Under the pieces are notes generated by a model. That model was not told the origin of the DNA, searched no databases, and saw only the letters and a list, made by a program, of their open reading frames with translations. The translations under genes and the position numbers were made by a program. From Prolixibacteraceae bacterium (GTDB taxonomy: Bacteria > Bacteroidota > Bacteroidia > Bacteroidales > Prolixibacteraceae), in contig JALOCD010000110.1 of the NCBI GenBank assembly GCA_023228025.1, forward strand, positions 1 to 13,756: DNA of 13,756 bases, written 5' to 3'. This document shows, piece after piece, positions 1 through 6,964 of the stretch (its first letter is position 1; every line of letters begins with the position of its first letter).

Positions 1-258
1 ATATCGAACAAAGAAGACGTTACCAGTGTTCATTCGTTTGAACGGAACGGAAAACCATGTACAACGACGCTTTACAATCTCGAAGCGTTGATATTGGTCA
101 GTTACCGCATTGCCTCGTTTGAAGCCAGGACATTTAGACAGTGGGTAATGAATGCTCTTTGCGAATATACCAGGGATGACAAAAATATTCGTGAAGGTGA
201 AGTTCTTGTTATATATAATCTTGTGAGAAACCTATCTTCAGTCATTACTTTGAATTGA
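1..258 (+). pseudogene. RhuM-like protein, C-terminal fragment (5' end outside window)
   Basis: Frame 1 is open from the window edge to a TGA at 256-258, giving about 85 residues. Segments such as TTTLYNLEALILVSYRIAS and FEARTFRQWVMNAL resemble the conserved core of the RhuM ('virulence protein RhuM') family, whose usual pattern is YNLD-x-I-x-x-VGYR-V followed by FR-x-WA-x-x-x-L. After CEYTRDD the resemblance fades and the ORF stops early, so this is probably a truncated gene. The next ORF on the same strand and in the same frame begins right after the TGA with an AbiEi-like fragment, so two accessory-type remnants abut here. RhuM proteins are commonly found in islands and near defence or toxin-antitoxin genes; their biochemical role is unclear. 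The family call is from memory of motifs and is moderately sure; that it is broken is an inference. Confidence 0.55.
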
Positions 259-549
259 TGTGCTCATTCTGCTTTGGAACTAGCGGGATTCAACCATTAC
301 ATTCCAATGGGAAAGCCTGTTTTGATGATCGGACACCCTAAACAGGACAAAGTTCCAGATTGGATGATAAAGACCGATTCGGAATATGAACTGAAATTTT
401 TTTCGACAAAGATCTTCCCAAGACCCCAATTGACGACTTTTAAAAAAGGCGATAGTAAGCGATTATTCTTATATATGGCTCAAAAAGCCGGTCATGACTG
501 GTTTGACAGGTTAGATAGAAGCAAAATAGAGTTAGTGAACCCCGCTTAA
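259..549 (+). pseudogene. AbiEi-type (type IV TA) antitoxin remnant with internal deletion
   Basis: The open frame follows the TGA at 256-258 and ends at TAA 547-549; the only early start is a TTG at 274. The first part (ALELAGFNHYIPMGKP, then VLMIGHP) matches the start of the AbiEi_3 domain of type IV antitoxins. The last part (KRLFLYMAQKAGHDWFDRLD, then RSKIEL) matches that family's conserved C-terminal stretch, KRLFLW-x-AER-x-GH-x-W-x-x-x-LD. In a full antitoxin these two blocks are separated by roughly 100 residues; here they are joined in frame around TTFKKGD/SKRLF. The N-terminal wing is also missing, and the tail after KIEL is replaced by VNPA-stop. No AbiEii-type toxin follows. I read it as a decayed antitoxin rather than a functional 91-residue protein. 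The family is recognised from conserved blocks; the deletion is inferred by comparison from memory. Confidence 0.6.
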
Positions 550-651
550 TCCCAATGTTTGCAGATCCTCGATCCGCGTTTTAAAACCCAAAAATCTTTT
601 AGAATAGCTTCATGGTTGCAATTCTAACTTATCTCCCTAAAAAGCCCCGTA

Positions 652-927
652 TCACTTTTTCTCCTCTGGTGGAATCTTGATTCCTCCCAGTAAGTATCCA
701 AACCTTCGCATGAAATATCCGGCTGGTAAGGCCATACAAAAATAAGCTCCGTAAAGAGAAAACTGGATAAAACTTGATTGCCATTTCTTCAAATGCAGGA
801 TCTGCTGAAAATGTTTGTCCAGGGTATCAATCATTCCATGTGCTATTCCCCAGAGGAAAAACAGAGATGTAATTAAAATAAAAGGCATCAGAAACTCTTT
901 TGTAGTAAGTTTGTGCTTGTTGGTCAT
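652..927 (-). pseudogene. fucP: FucP-type sugar permease, N-terminal fragment
   Basis: The ORF encodes a short N-terminus, then a block typical of the FucP family of MFS proton symporters (L-fucose/galactose/glucose): FILITSLFFLWGIAHGMIDT, LDKHFQQIL and GAYFCMALPAGYFMRRFGY. This covers only the first two membrane segments. It then diverges to LLGGIKIPPEEKK and stops at 652-654, giving about 90-100 residues against roughly 400-440 for the family. The frame can start at a GTG at 960, but the ATG at 925-927 is more likely because FucP proteins begin shortly before the TM1 block. It lies just downstream of the SGNH/alpha-beta hydrolase gene and was probably the last gene of that operon. Whether the LLGGIKIPPEEKK tail comes from FucP's own C-terminus or from unrelated DNA cannot be told here. 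The permease cannot work as is, leaving RhaT as the only intact sugar importer in the window. Confidence 0.8.
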
Positions 928-965
928 TGTTCGAATTTTATTTGGATTAGTATTTGTCACCCCAA

Positions 966-2426
966 TTAAGGTATTATTAAAACAGAAATCTTCTTTTTTG
1001 AAATCTGATAATCTGTGGTCCGTAATATAAAATCAACGATAGGCTGCGGATTTTGAAGGCTGTGCGGATGATGGTTCACACCAGGTTTGTGTATGACCTG
1101 AATTGAACCACCCGCTTCTCTGATCTTTTGTTCAAACAGGGCCGTATTCTCAGCAACAGGAACGACATCGTCTGCATCGCCTACCACATGGAGCATCGGG
1201 AACCCGGCTTTTGCAAGCTTTCTTGTCAAATCTACCGGGTTTCCTTTAAAAGCAATTGCTTCAACTTCTGTTTTGAAGTTGAAATCCTTCTTGAAAATTT
1301 CCCAGATTTCGGGGCTGCCTTTGCTTTTCCCCTTGCCTCCCGGCCAGCTTTTCAGGTCCAGGACCGGAGCATCGGCATAAATGGCAGAAACACGTTTCGG
1401 ATAGGTAGCTGCCCAACGATATATATACACACCACCCCTGCTCATTCCTTCCATCACCGATTTTTTTGCCAATCCGGCTCTTATCAGGAATTTATAGTAA
1501 TCGTTCCAGATAGATAACGCTTCCTTATTTCCAAACATTTCGGCAACATCGCAATAGACTACCTGAAATCTTCTTTCAAGCAAAGCAATGTCGGTTTGAG
1601 GCTCGTGTCCCCAGAAACGAGCACGCCAAATCCAGGGATGGCCGGGTGCTGTAATTTTTGGTGTCACAATTTTAGCATTTCTGCCTCTGAAAGTAAAATC
1701 ATAGCCCTGGAAACCATAAAAATTGAAAGGTTTCGCATCGTGGGGCAGCTTCTTTGAAAGGGCGTACGAAGGATCTGATTTCATCCTGACCAATTCAGAA
1801 ATCCGTTCGGCGATTAAGGCGGCACCCGCTGCCGAAGGATGTAGTTTATCCGGGAACAACTGGGGCGAATCGATCAGTAAATTGTATAAATTAATCACTT
1901 CACAGCCCGTTTCATAAGCTACCTGGCGTACCATCGGCAGAATCTTTTCACTGACAACCCTGGCTGAAATACTAGTGGTGTCCGTCAAAAAAACAGGGAC
2001 AGGTAATAACAAAACCACCCTTGGGTGACTTGGTAATTGTTGAAAGGAAGTTATTAAATCCTTGTAATCCTGCACATATTCGTTCAGGAAAACCCGGTTG
2101 ACGGGTTTACTGTCATTGGTTCCCAATTTGATAAATACCCAGTCGGGCTGGAAACCGAGAGACTGTTTATATTCATCACTGTCCCGGTAAGGTATGTTTC
2201 CCTTGCGCAACAGGGTAGCACCGCTTTTCCCGAAATTTCGCACCTCGTAGTTTTCCCCCAACCTGGCAGCCAATTGGGCCGGATAGCAGTTTATTTCCCG
2301 ATTTTCGATCTTAGATCCATAGGTAATACTGTTCCCCACACAGGCAATACGGATTTTGCTTTGTGAGTATCCGATAATTGAGGAAAAAAGAAATGCCAAT
2401 ATTATTAAATTGCGTATTGATTTCAT
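966..2426 (-). CDS. Secreted SGNH-hydrolase / alpha-beta-hydrolase fusion esterase
   Basis: The product has 486 residues and an N-terminal signal sequence (about 1-22, hydrophobic IRNLIILAFLFSSIIG then YSQS), so it is exported. Residues about 24-215 form an SGNH/GDSL hydrolase domain: block I is G31-N32-S33 (GNS instead of GDS), block II is NFGKSGAT with Gly66/Gly69, block III is GTND at 102-105, and block V is DKLH at 193-196, providing the Asp-His pair. Residues about 230-470 resemble an alpha/beta-hydrolase: nucleophile elbow G-M-S329-R-G, a VVGDADDVVP segment with a likely acid Asp near 417-420, and a VNHHPHS segment with a likely His near 452. Two serine-esterase modules in one exported protein suggest removal of acyl (for example acetyl) groups from a glycan. 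Its ATG overlaps the stop of the upstream SGNH lipoprotein gene by 4 bp (ATGA), so the two are translationally coupled. Substrate unknown. A carbohydrate esterase is likely from context; peptidase activity of the second domain is not excluded. Confidence 0.8.
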   Translation of the reverse strand: MKSIRNLIILAFLFSSIIGYSQSKIRIACVGNSITYGSKIENREINCYPAQLAARLGENYEVRNFGKSGATLLRKGNIPYRDSDEYKQSLGFQPDWVFIKLGTNDSKPVNRVFLNEYVQDYKDLITSFQQLPSHPRVVLLLPVPVFLTDTTSISARVVSEKILPMVRQVAYETGCEVINLYNLLIDSPQLFPDKLHPSAAGAALIAERISELVRMKSDPSYALSKKLPHDAKPFNFYGFQGYDFTFRGRNAKIVTPKITAPGHPWIWRARFWGHEPQTDIALLERRFQVVYCDVAEMFGNKEALSIWNDYYKFLIRAGLAKKSVMEGMSRGGVYIYRWAATYPKRVSAIYADAPVLDLKSWPGGKGKSKGSPEIWEIFKKDFNFKTEVEAIAFKGNPVDLTRKLAKAGFPMLHVVGDADDVVPVAENTALFEQKIREAGGSIQVIHKPGVNHHPHSLQNPQPIVDFILRTTDYQISKKKISVLIIP

Positions 2427-3112
2427 TTCCAGATCCGTTTTAGAATTTCATTGCTGATCCGTTCGGCAAGTCTGTCATGGCCTTCTTTGTTATAATGAAC
2501 ATTCCCTTTTGAACCGCTGTATTTCTCCAGTTCCGGTTCCATCAAGCCGTACAGGTCGATGACCGTGATCCCGTTTTTATCCATAATTTTACGGGCAATC
2601 CGGTTTCGGTCTATTACCACCTGGTTTTTGACAGGATCCAGTTTCTGCCCGGGTTCTACGGATGGATATGGGATTGTAAATGAGTAGATTAAAACGCATT
2701 TTTGGGATTTTTTTGCTTTCAGAAATTTCACATACTTCCTCAGGCCTTTTTCATATTGTTCGTTGGTAAGATGCCAGCCATGAAGCCCGTTGTTAAAATG
2801 GATAACTGCATGGTGGTAATTCGCCATTGCCATTTGGGTTTCTCTGAATAAGGCCGGATCTTCGACGCTCCTGGATGTAGCGTACCGGTCACAGTTGGCT
2901 TTCCATGATAATTTGGTTGAAACGGCGGAATAATACCCTATTGAAATTGAATTCCCGATAAACAATACCCGTGGCTTCGTCGTGTCACTTTCGTGCCCCC
3001 ACCGGAAATCACTCCATTCAATATCTTCACGGGTAATTTTCTGCGAAATACAACCCAAAAGGACGAAAGCCATTAGAGATATAATTATATGTATTTTAGA
3101 TTTCATTTTCAT
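2423..3112 (-). CDS. SGNH/GDSL hydrolase lipoprotein
   Basis: The product has 229 residues. It begins MKMKSKIHIIISLMAF-VLLGC, a type II signal peptide with lipobox LLGC and Cys21 as the lipidated residue, so it is a membrane-anchored lipoprotein. An ATG six bases downstream (3106) is an alternative start. The SGNH fold is suggested by VLFIGNSISIGYYS (G53-N54-S55, nucleophile Ser55), an Asn/Gly block FNNGLHGW (N107-N108-G109) and a C-terminal block VHYNKEGHDRLAERIS with His206. The Asp normally just before this His (DxxH or DxH) is not seen: the local sequence is SKGNVH, with Gly203 and Asn204. The same GNS variant of block I occurs in the neighbouring fusion esterase, with which it overlaps by 4 bp. 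A role in glycan de-esterification at the cell surface is inferred from family and context; activity is uncertain because of the missing Asp. Confidence 0.75.
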   Translation of the reverse strand: MKMKSKIHIIISLMAFVLLGCISQKITREDIEWSDFRWGHESDTTKPRVLFIGNSISIGYYSAVSTKLSWKANCDRYATSRSVEDPALFRETQMAMANYHHAVIHFNNGLHGWHLTNEQYEKGLRKYVKFLKAKKSQKCVLIYSFTIPYPSVEPGQKLDPVKNQVVIDRNRIARKIMDKNGITVIDLYGLMEPELEKYSGSKGNVHYNKEGHDRLAERISNEILKRIWK

Positions 3113-3197
3113 GTTGTTTTTTTAATGATATGAAGTCACTTGAGACTGTTAATATTTTACTAATTATCACAATATTTCGGGATTGAACTATTTCTGT

Positions 3198-3287
3198 TCA
3201 ATGATCAATACCATTGTTTTTCCTTGTGCCATTACATACATAGCTCAAAGAGGGAATAAAGAGAAGACTTAAAAACAGTTGTTTCAT
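3198..3287 (-). pseudogene. Secretory-leader remnant of an unidentified gene
   Basis: An ATG at 3285-3287 opens 29 codons starting MKQLFLSLLFIPSLSYV, a plausible Sec signal peptide, then CNGTRKNNGIDH and a stop at 3198-3200. After one frame change the downstream DNA reads MAQGKTMVLIIEQK-stop, which looks like a signal-cleavage region followed by a mature start, suggesting a frameshifted and truncated secreted-protein gene. The parent cannot be named. The rest of 3113-3340 holds only AT-rich DNA and a weak dyad (TGAAC/GTTCA arms at 3184-3200); I see no other gene there. Confidence 0.35.
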
Positions 3288-3340
3288 AGTATTTAATTTT
3301 TGATTTATTTTTACCAAATAATGAAGATGATATTAATTCG

Positions 3341-3660
3341 CTAATTGCATTCCATATTTTTGATTTGCGGCTTCCCATCTGACTTTATTATTTTAAGCTT
3401 TATTCCCGAGAACTTCCTTTCCTGGATTTCCTCTATCCGTTTTTGCCCAACACAGGATCCATTGCTCAAACATTTTCAACCTCCGTTTCCCCCTTGCCAG
3501 GTGTTGGGCCACAGTGCATAAACATGGTAAGTTCTATATTTTGCCATTGAACCTGCTGTGCCGATGGAAGGGCCGGCTTTTTAGGAATTTCGGTCTGTGC
3601 ACCCAAAATTGAAAAACTGAAAAGAAGAAAGAAAAGGCTGGTATATTTAATAAAATTCAT
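3341..3660 (-). pseudogene. GH29 alpha-L-fucosidase remnant: both ends kept, middle lost
   Basis: From the ATG at 3658-3660 the frame encodes a signal peptide (MNFIKYTSLFFLLFSFSILG then AQ) and the start of a GH29-type mature protein: ALPSAQQVQWQNIELTMFMH followed by CGPTP. This resembles the family's LPS-x-x-Q-x-x-W-x-x-x-E-x-x-x-F-x-HFG block, with His-Cys-Gly in place of His-Phe-Gly. The frame stops at 3466-3468. In another frame, from about 3475 to TAG 3341-3343, the DNA reads GSCVGQKRIEEI, then KFSGIKLKIIKSDGKPQIKN, which resembles the C-terminal beta-sandwich end of GH29 enzymes. The intact GH29 at the right edge has an analogous end (TTIGSRAELKL...TTRHVRLVLKE). So both termini survive around a large deletion. 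The gene starts 23 bp after RhaT's stop; a TTG start overlapping RhaT is possible but less likely. Confidence 0.7.
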
Positions 3661-3683
3661 ACTTGTTGTTTTTAATGGTTCGA

Positions 3684-4754
3684 TCAATGACTGTTATTAA
3701 TTAATTGTTCACCGATATAGCTTCCATAACTGGTAATACAAAAAGAAGCAACCAGGACCAGCAGACCAACAATCAAGAGGAAATAGGTCATGAATTTAAC
3801 ATTCTTCCATTCCTTCATAAGTACGCCCACGATATAGCTGAAGAAAATTAGCATCGACATATGGAGCACCCAACTGGCAAACTGGAAGTTGCCCATTTTT
3901 ACATGTCCCAGTCCGTAAAAGAAAAACTGCATCGTCCAAAGTGTTCCAGCCAAAGCTGACCAAAGCCAATTGCGAAATATTGTGATTCCCGGCAATCCAT
4001 TTTGTGGAAGAAACTCCTTTAAGGTCCCTTTTCGTAAGCCAACCACCATAAACCAGATGAAGTTAACGACAAAACATCCTGAGGTGGAAATAACCATTTT
4101 GGCATTTCCTTCAAAATTGCCAGCCCCGTTTTGTGCCGCCATATCGGCGATGGGTTGCCCATATTCGAGCGAAAGGTTAAAAACTCCAGAAAGTACCCCG
4201 GCAACAATGGTGAGCAGCAAGCCAACAGTCATGTTAAATCCGGCCTTGCCTATTTTCATTGCATTCAAATCTTTTTCTTTTTTGAAACCGGCCCAGCCGC
4301 AAACAATTACGCCAAGCATCGATAAAATCATTCCGGTGAGAACAATGCCTCCACCGGGTTTTGTAAAAAAGTCGCCGAGTCCTCCAAAAATCATCAGTGG
4401 AAAAATAGTGCCCAATACAGCGGAAATGCCAATGGCCAGGGTGTAAGTAAGCGAGTATCCGATGTGATTGATGGCTTTTCCAAAAGACATACTCCCGAAG
4501 CCATATGCGCCACCCAGTAAAAACGCAATCCAAAACGGTTTTGCGGGCGCATCTGTGAGAATTTGGAAGAAACCCGGAACAGTCAGCCAGCCAACTACAA
4601 GAGGCATGATCACCCATGCAAAAAGCGCTTGGGCCAGCCAGAAAGTTCCCCAGGACCATTTCTTTGTCTGAGTGTTTGGCAAGTAACAACTTGCCGCCGA
4701 AATTCCACCGATGGCATGTAGCCCGGTCCCGACTATTGGATTAGGTGTAATCAT
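3684..4754 (-). CDS. rhaT: L-rhamnose/proton symporter RhaT family
   Basis: The product has 356 residues, close to the 344 of E. coli RhaT, and is an integral inner-membrane protein with about ten hydrophobic segments. Characteristic blocks are the N-terminal LHAIGGISAASCYLP followed by KKWSWGTFW, the central GAYGFGSMSFGKAINHIGYS then LTYTLAIGISAVLGT, and the C-terminal LAGTLWTMQFFFYGLGH, FASWVLHMSMLIFFSYIVG and VLMKEWKNV. These line up with E. coli RhaT in order and spacing. RhaT imports L-rhamnose with a proton. In Bacteroidota the family also sits in fucose and other 6-deoxyhexose loci, so the true substrate may be fucose, rhamnose or a methylated derivative. It lies 143 bp downstream of the second oxygenase gene, with a small dyad (4807-4820) in between, and just upstream of the broken GH29 gene. 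No defect is visible. Confidence 0.9.
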   Translation of the reverse strand: MITPNPIVGTGLHAIGGISAASCYLPNTQTKKWSWGTFWLAQALFAWVIMPLVVGWLTVPGFFQILTDAPAKPFWIAFLLGGAYGFGSMSFGKAINHIGYSLTYTLAIGISAVLGTIFPLMIFGGLGDFFTKPGGGIVLTGMILSMLGVIVCGWAGFKKEKDLNAMKIGKAGFNMTVGLLLTIVAGVLSGVFNLSLEYGQPIADMAAQNGAGNFEGNAKMVISTSGCFVVNFIWFMVVGLRKGTLKEFLPQNGLPGITIFRNWLWSALAGTLWTMQFFFYGLGHVKMGNFQFASWVLHMSMLIFFSYIVGVLMKEWKNVKFMTYFLLIVGLLVLVASFCITSYGSYIGEQLINNSH

Positions 4755-4806
4755 TTTAAGGTGTTAGATTTGAAAGAATGGTTTAATTATATCTGGAATA
4801 CTACAA

Positions 4807-4820
4807 CAATATTCATATTG
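4807..4820. promoter_or_regulatory. Small perfect dyad upstream of rhaT
   Basis: The 14-mer CAATATTCATATTG has 6-bp perfect arms around a 2-bp centre. It lies about 53 bp before the RhaT start in the 143-bp gap 4755-4897, the longest spacer within the minus-strand cluster, so a separate promoter or operator for rhaT is possible. In AT-rich DNA such a dyad can occur by chance. I see no convincing promoter or terminator otherwise. Confidence 0.2.
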
Positions 4821-4897
4821 AAATGGCCTAAGAGCTCAATATAAAGTTGTTTGTTCTTTTGATTGATCAGTTGTTGGTTAATGTTACGCATCTATCC

Positions 4898-5092
4898 TTA
4901 TATAGACACCGGATGACAAGAACAGGGAAGACAATTCCCTTTAACTGGTTTAGTGGCCGTAACGTAATTGTAATCGACACTACCAGTAACAAGTTCTGTA
5001 CTGCAAGCACCGCATTCACCAAACATGCATCCGGCTTCCAATCGAATATCATTAGACTCAGCAAACTCGAGGATATTCCTGTAATCGTAGTC
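4898..5092 (-). pseudogene. 2Fe-2S ferredoxin domain severed from the oxygenase by an in-frame TAG
   Basis: Directly after the TAG at 5093-5095, in the same frame as the preceding oxygenase-reductase, 64 sense codons run to a TAA at 4898-4900. They encode the start of a ferredoxin fold (DYDYRNILEFAESNDIRLEA) and a plant-type cluster motif, GC-MFGE-C-GA-C followed by GNCLPCSCHP. The pattern is Cys-x4-Cys-x2-Cys-x23-Cys, as in C-terminal ferredoxin domains of FNR-ferredoxin fusions. The residues before the stop (VYFAKSNKTVE) are the first strand of the same domain. Relatives commonly have Trp at the stop position, so TGG to TAG by one base change is the simple explanation. There is no start codon for independent translation, although an in-frame ATG lies within the Cys motif. 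All four cluster cysteines and the reading frame are intact, which points to a recent nonsense change, readthrough, or a base-call error. Confidence 0.8.
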
Positions 5093-6907
5093 CTATTCAA
5101 CTGTTTTATTTGATTTTGCAAAGTAGACTTGTAGCACTTTACTGTTGTCAATTTGATTATGGTTGGCTTTCTTAGTGCTGAAGGTTTCAGTATGAATTGG
5201 GCTTTGTTTGCCTTTCCAGATTGTGATTTCATTAGCCAGGGATTCCATCATTTTTTCCGGACCACAAATGTAAAAGTTAAAATGCTTCCCTTTTTGCAGT
5301 ATGTATTTCAATGATTGCATGTCTAACCGTTTGGTATGGAATTCCCATGATTTATAAATATTATCCTGGTTTATCGCAGACTCTCTGCTGAAAAACAGAT
5401 GAACTTTGATAGTTGGGTTATCTATACCTATTTGCTTAATTTCTTCTTTGAAGCACAATAGATCTTTCCCTTTGGCAGCCAGAATCACATAGATATCTTC
5501 ACGGGTTTTATCAATTGACTTTAACATCGATAAAATTGGCGTAATCCCGATACCGGCTGCAATGAAAACTGTGGGTTTCCCTTTCATGTGTTGATGTACG
5601 AATGAACCCTTTGGTCCTTTGACTTCCAATATATCGCCAAGTTTTAAGGAGCTGTGCAGTGCTGATGAAACTTGTCCTCCGGGTTCTTTTTTTACAGATA
5701 TCCTATACAGATTATTTTCGCCAACGTTAGAGATCGTATAATTTCGCAGGGCATATTTTATCAGAGAACCATCTGCCTTACTCGCATCAAGACATAACTC
5801 TTTATTCTGAAAAGGTATTCTTAAGGTCAAATGTTGGCCCGGGATATTATTTTTCAGTTTAGAATTATCTGCATTGCTTAAATAAATAGATTTTACTTCA
5901 GGGCTTTCATCAATAATTTTGATTACTATTAGTTTATGATAAGCAGCCACTGCTTCTTGTTTTTCAGTCTGGGTTTGTGAGCCGTCTTCGAAAATTCCAA
6001 ACCATTTGTCCATCGGGATTGTTGATTCGCCGTAATTGCAATCAAATAACCGATGATGAAGATAATGGAAGTAGGATCCGAAAGGTAAGACATTAAATAC
6101 TTTTCCTTCAAAGCCGGAGTGACCGGGAGCTGGAGTCAAGGCTGTGTGCTGTGAATTAAACAAGAAATGTAATGGGTGAGAGGGTACCACATAATGAATC
6201 AGCACAACGCTAAAATAGAGAAGGTGTTCAACCGGATGCATGGCCAAACCCGACCACGGACCGGGATTTATATTATAGTTGTGGAGATAATGTACCTTAT
6301 TATACAGAGGTTTCCAGTGGATTAACCGATGGATCATATAAAAGTGAAATTCTCTCCAGAAGGGGATGAACAAATAGAGCAAAACAAAATAAACTGGATG
6401 TTCCTGAAAGTTCAGGTAGGGAAGTTTGTTATTAGCATATAACCAAAAGGTAAAGACTTCATAAGCAGTCCAGATAGGTATAGCACTGGCACAAGTCCAA
6501 AATATATTGTCATACACCTGATCGTTCCAAAGGAAAGTCGAACCATAGGTGCTTTGCCATCTGGGACTATACTTTGCTTCAGTCCCACGGGCTTTAAATT
6601 TATACAGATACAAGTGCCATCCGCCATAGACGATCCATACTAAAGCCATGTTTCTAATAAATATCGTTGATATCCACGATAATTTGAAAGTTTTCATCTC
6701 TACAAGCGGAGGCTGTAGAAAGTAATAGCTTAGAATAACTATTGCCAGATAGACTAAGTTCCAGGTAAATAAATAGTTGAATAACCAAATAAAGAATCTT
6801 GTCAATTTGGGTGGCCAAATAAAAATTGGTGCAAATGAAACCGGATTTTCGGGTCGCCATTCTCCGCGACTATCCGTGTAACCACCAATGGCTGCTTTAT
6901 TTTCCAT
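5093..6907 (-). CDS. Sterol desaturase/hydroxylase-FNR reductase fusion oxygenase (ends at premature TAG)
   Basis: 604 residues up to the TAG. Residues about 30-310 are a fatty acid hydroxylase/sterol desaturase-type membrane domain with several transmembrane helices and the histidine clusters expected for a di-iron site: H188-x4-H193-x3-H197, H206-x2-H209-N, H224-x3-H228, H254, H263 and H281-x2-H284-H285. Residues about 324-575 are a ferredoxin-NADP reductase-like module: FAD-binding RNYTISN (388-394), nucleotide-binding AGIGITP (451-457) and CGPEKMM (548-554). A ferredoxin domain would follow but is cut off by the stop. Intact, this would be a self-sufficient NAD(P)H-dependent membrane monooxygenase. 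It lies 57 bp downstream of the desaturase-Rieske-NqrF gene in the same direction. The start ATG at 6905-6907 has an A-rich leader. Substrate unknown; hydroxylation or oxidative demethylation of a locus-specific compound is inference. Without the ferredoxin, electron transfer to the di-iron site may fail. Confidence 0.8.
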   Translation of the reverse strand: MENKAAIGGYTDSRGEWRPENPVSFAPIFIWPPKLTRFFIWLFNYLFTWNLVYLAIVILSYYFLQPPLVEMKTFKLSWISTIFIRNMALVWIVYGGWHLYLYKFKARGTEAKYSPRWQSTYGSTFLWNDQVYDNIFWTCASAIPIWTAYEVFTFWLYANNKLPYLNFQEHPVYFVLLYLFIPFWREFHFYMIHRLIHWKPLYNKVHYLHNYNINPGPWSGLAMHPVEHLLYFSVVLIHYVVPSHPLHFLFNSQHTALTPAPGHSGFEGKVFNVLPFGSYFHYLHHRLFDCNYGESTIPMDKWFGIFEDGSQTQTEKQEAVAAYHKLIVIKIIDESPEVKSIYLSNADNSKLKNNIPGQHLTLRIPFQNKELCLDASKADGSLIKYALRNYTISNVGENNLYRISVKKEPGGQVSSALHSSLKLGDILEVKGPKGSFVHQHMKGKPTVFIAAGIGITPILSMLKSIDKTREDIYVILAAKGKDLLCFKEEIKQIGIDNPTIKVHLFFSRESAINQDNIYKSWEFHTKRLDMQSLKYILQKGKHFNFYICGPEKMMESLANEITIWKGKQSPIHTETFSTKKANHNQIDNSKVLQVYFAKSNKTVE

Positions 6908-6964
6908 ACAATATTTATTTAAATGGTTAATAACTATTTAATGTAATAATTGAATTCAAAGTTT

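Noticed and set aside
1128..1517. 129-residue plus-strand ORF inside the SGNH/alpha-beta hydrolase gene
   Set aside because: It is antisense to a gene with clear catalytic motifs and shows no recognisable domain or start context.
3970..4689. Several ORFs on both strands within rhaT
   Set aside because: All overlap the RhaT coding sequence, whose motifs match along its full length; they are shadows.
4867..5232. 121-residue minus-strand ORF overlapping the end of the oxygenase-reductase gene
   Set aside because: It is an out-of-frame shadow. The frame that carries recognisable ferredoxin motifs over the same DNA is the one continuing from the oxygenase.
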